The notes under the pieces were generated by a model. The model was not told where the DNA came from, ran no database searches, and was given only the letters and a program-made list of their open reading frames with translations. A DNA stretch of 64,000 nt from Mycoplasma sp. NEAQ87857 (lineage in GTDB: Bacteria > Bacillota_I > Bacilli_A > Mycoplasmatales > Metamycoplasmataceae): contig NZ_CP045542.1 in NCBI RefSeq assembly GCF_009792315.1, forward strand, positions 310,001 through 374,000, written 5' to 3'. A program made the translations under genes and the position numbers. Every line of letters begins with the position of its first letter. Position 1 is the stretch's first letter. Positions 63,604 to 64,000 of this stretch are shown here, piece after piece.

Positions 63604-63627
63604 AAAGACACTAATATTAGTGTCTTT
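63604..63627 (-). terminator. Terminator of the gene at the right edge
   Basis: Perfect 24-base palindrome, arms AAAGACACTAAT/ATTAGTGTCTTT, 4 bases after the stop; followed on the minus strand by TGTTTTATTTTT. Confidence 0.8.
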
Positions 63628-63631
63628 GTAA

Positions 63632-64000
63632 TTAAATTTCATCTTCTTCATCAATATCTAAATCATCATTTTCTACATCTCCAAAAATTGAGCGATGTAC
63701 TTTTGATAAAATATCTTTTTGTTTTTTAGAAATTTTTGAAGGTTGGTCATCTTCAGTAATTGTTATATCTTTAACTGTACCATCATCAGTTTTATTATTA
63801 GTGAATTGAATTTTCAATTTAGCAAATTCACGATCAGGTTTTTCGTTGGTAAAAATAATTGTAGGAACTATAATAGGATTTCTTCTTTTTTCTTTATAGA
63901 ATAATGAACCAAGACGTTCAATAATAATTTTTTCAATATCTTCTTTAGTTCAATTTTTAGTATTTTTAATGTGGTATAAAACTGCACCATGAGTTACTCT
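63632..64000 (-). CDS. Unknown protein, C-terminal 123 residues (5' end outside window)
   Basis: Visible part reads RVTHGAVLYHIKNTKNWTKE, then IIIERLGSLFYKEKRRNP and VPTIIFTNEKPDREFAKLKI, then a strongly acidic tail (DDLDIDEEDEI). The TTG at 63817 could start a shorter frame but the reading frame stays open to the window edge with sensible residues, including a TGA Trp at KNWTK. Strongly acidic tails occur in nucleic-acid or ribosome-associated factors; I do not recognise this one. Confidence 0.65.

Overview
The window comes from a mollicute, most likely a glycolytic mycoplasma. The DNA is very AT-rich. Many conserved genes (lysS, glpK, eno's neighbours, fusA, rpsG, mnmE, rsmA, trmB) read through in-frame TGA at positions where tryptophan is expected, so genetic code 4 (TGA = Trp) applies. 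The surface proteins have no sortase signals, there is a lipoprotein, and glycerol is oxidised by GlpO. I cannot name the species. All gene ends below were set by joining TGA-split frames.

Layout, left to right. (1) 1-7.8 kb, minus strand: the 3'-truncated lysS, a nuclease-like lipoprotein, and a compact glycerol/dihydroxyacetone operon transcribed glpO-glpK-glpF-dhaK-dhaL-dhaM. GlpF imports glycerol, GlpK phosphorylates it, GlpO oxidises glycerol-3-P to DHAP and H2O2, and DhaKLM makes DHAP from dihydroxyacetone with phosphate from PEP. (2) 8-17.6 kb: enolase; a 1568-aa DUF4011-helicase-nuclease protein on the plus strand whose architecture matches the anti-phage protein Hhe; then the str operon rpsL-rpsG-fusA on the minus strand. 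(3) 17.7-21.9 kb: two overlapping minus-strand genes, a DUF2130 coiled-coil nuclease-like protein and a DUF2779 exonuclease-like protein, a likely functional pair. (4) 22-25 kb: mnmE-tatD-rsmA, translationally coupled and apparently leaderless at mnmE. (5) 25-28 kb: a complete IS1634-type element and a beta-class adenine methyltransferase. (6) 28.4-29.3 kb: an SPFH/stomatin protein. (7) 29.3-60 kb: three giant genes for surface or membrane coiled-coil proteins. Two minus-strand paralogues (2808 and 2740 aa) are divergent from a 4505-aa protein with signal peptide, an aromatic-rich island, GA/FIVAR-like repeats and a C-terminal membrane anchor. A (TA)n tract lies upstream of each divergent transcription unit. 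(8) 60-64 kb: trmB, a small membrane protein behind an 18-T run, an IS1634 remnant joined to a gene fragment, a Fic protein with motif repeats in its promoter, and two unknown genes, the last cut by the window edge.

The most interesting parts are the DUF2130-DUF2779 pair, the Hhe-like helicase-nuclease, the giant-protein locus with TA tracts, and the Fic locus. No rRNA, tRNA or CRISPR was recognised.
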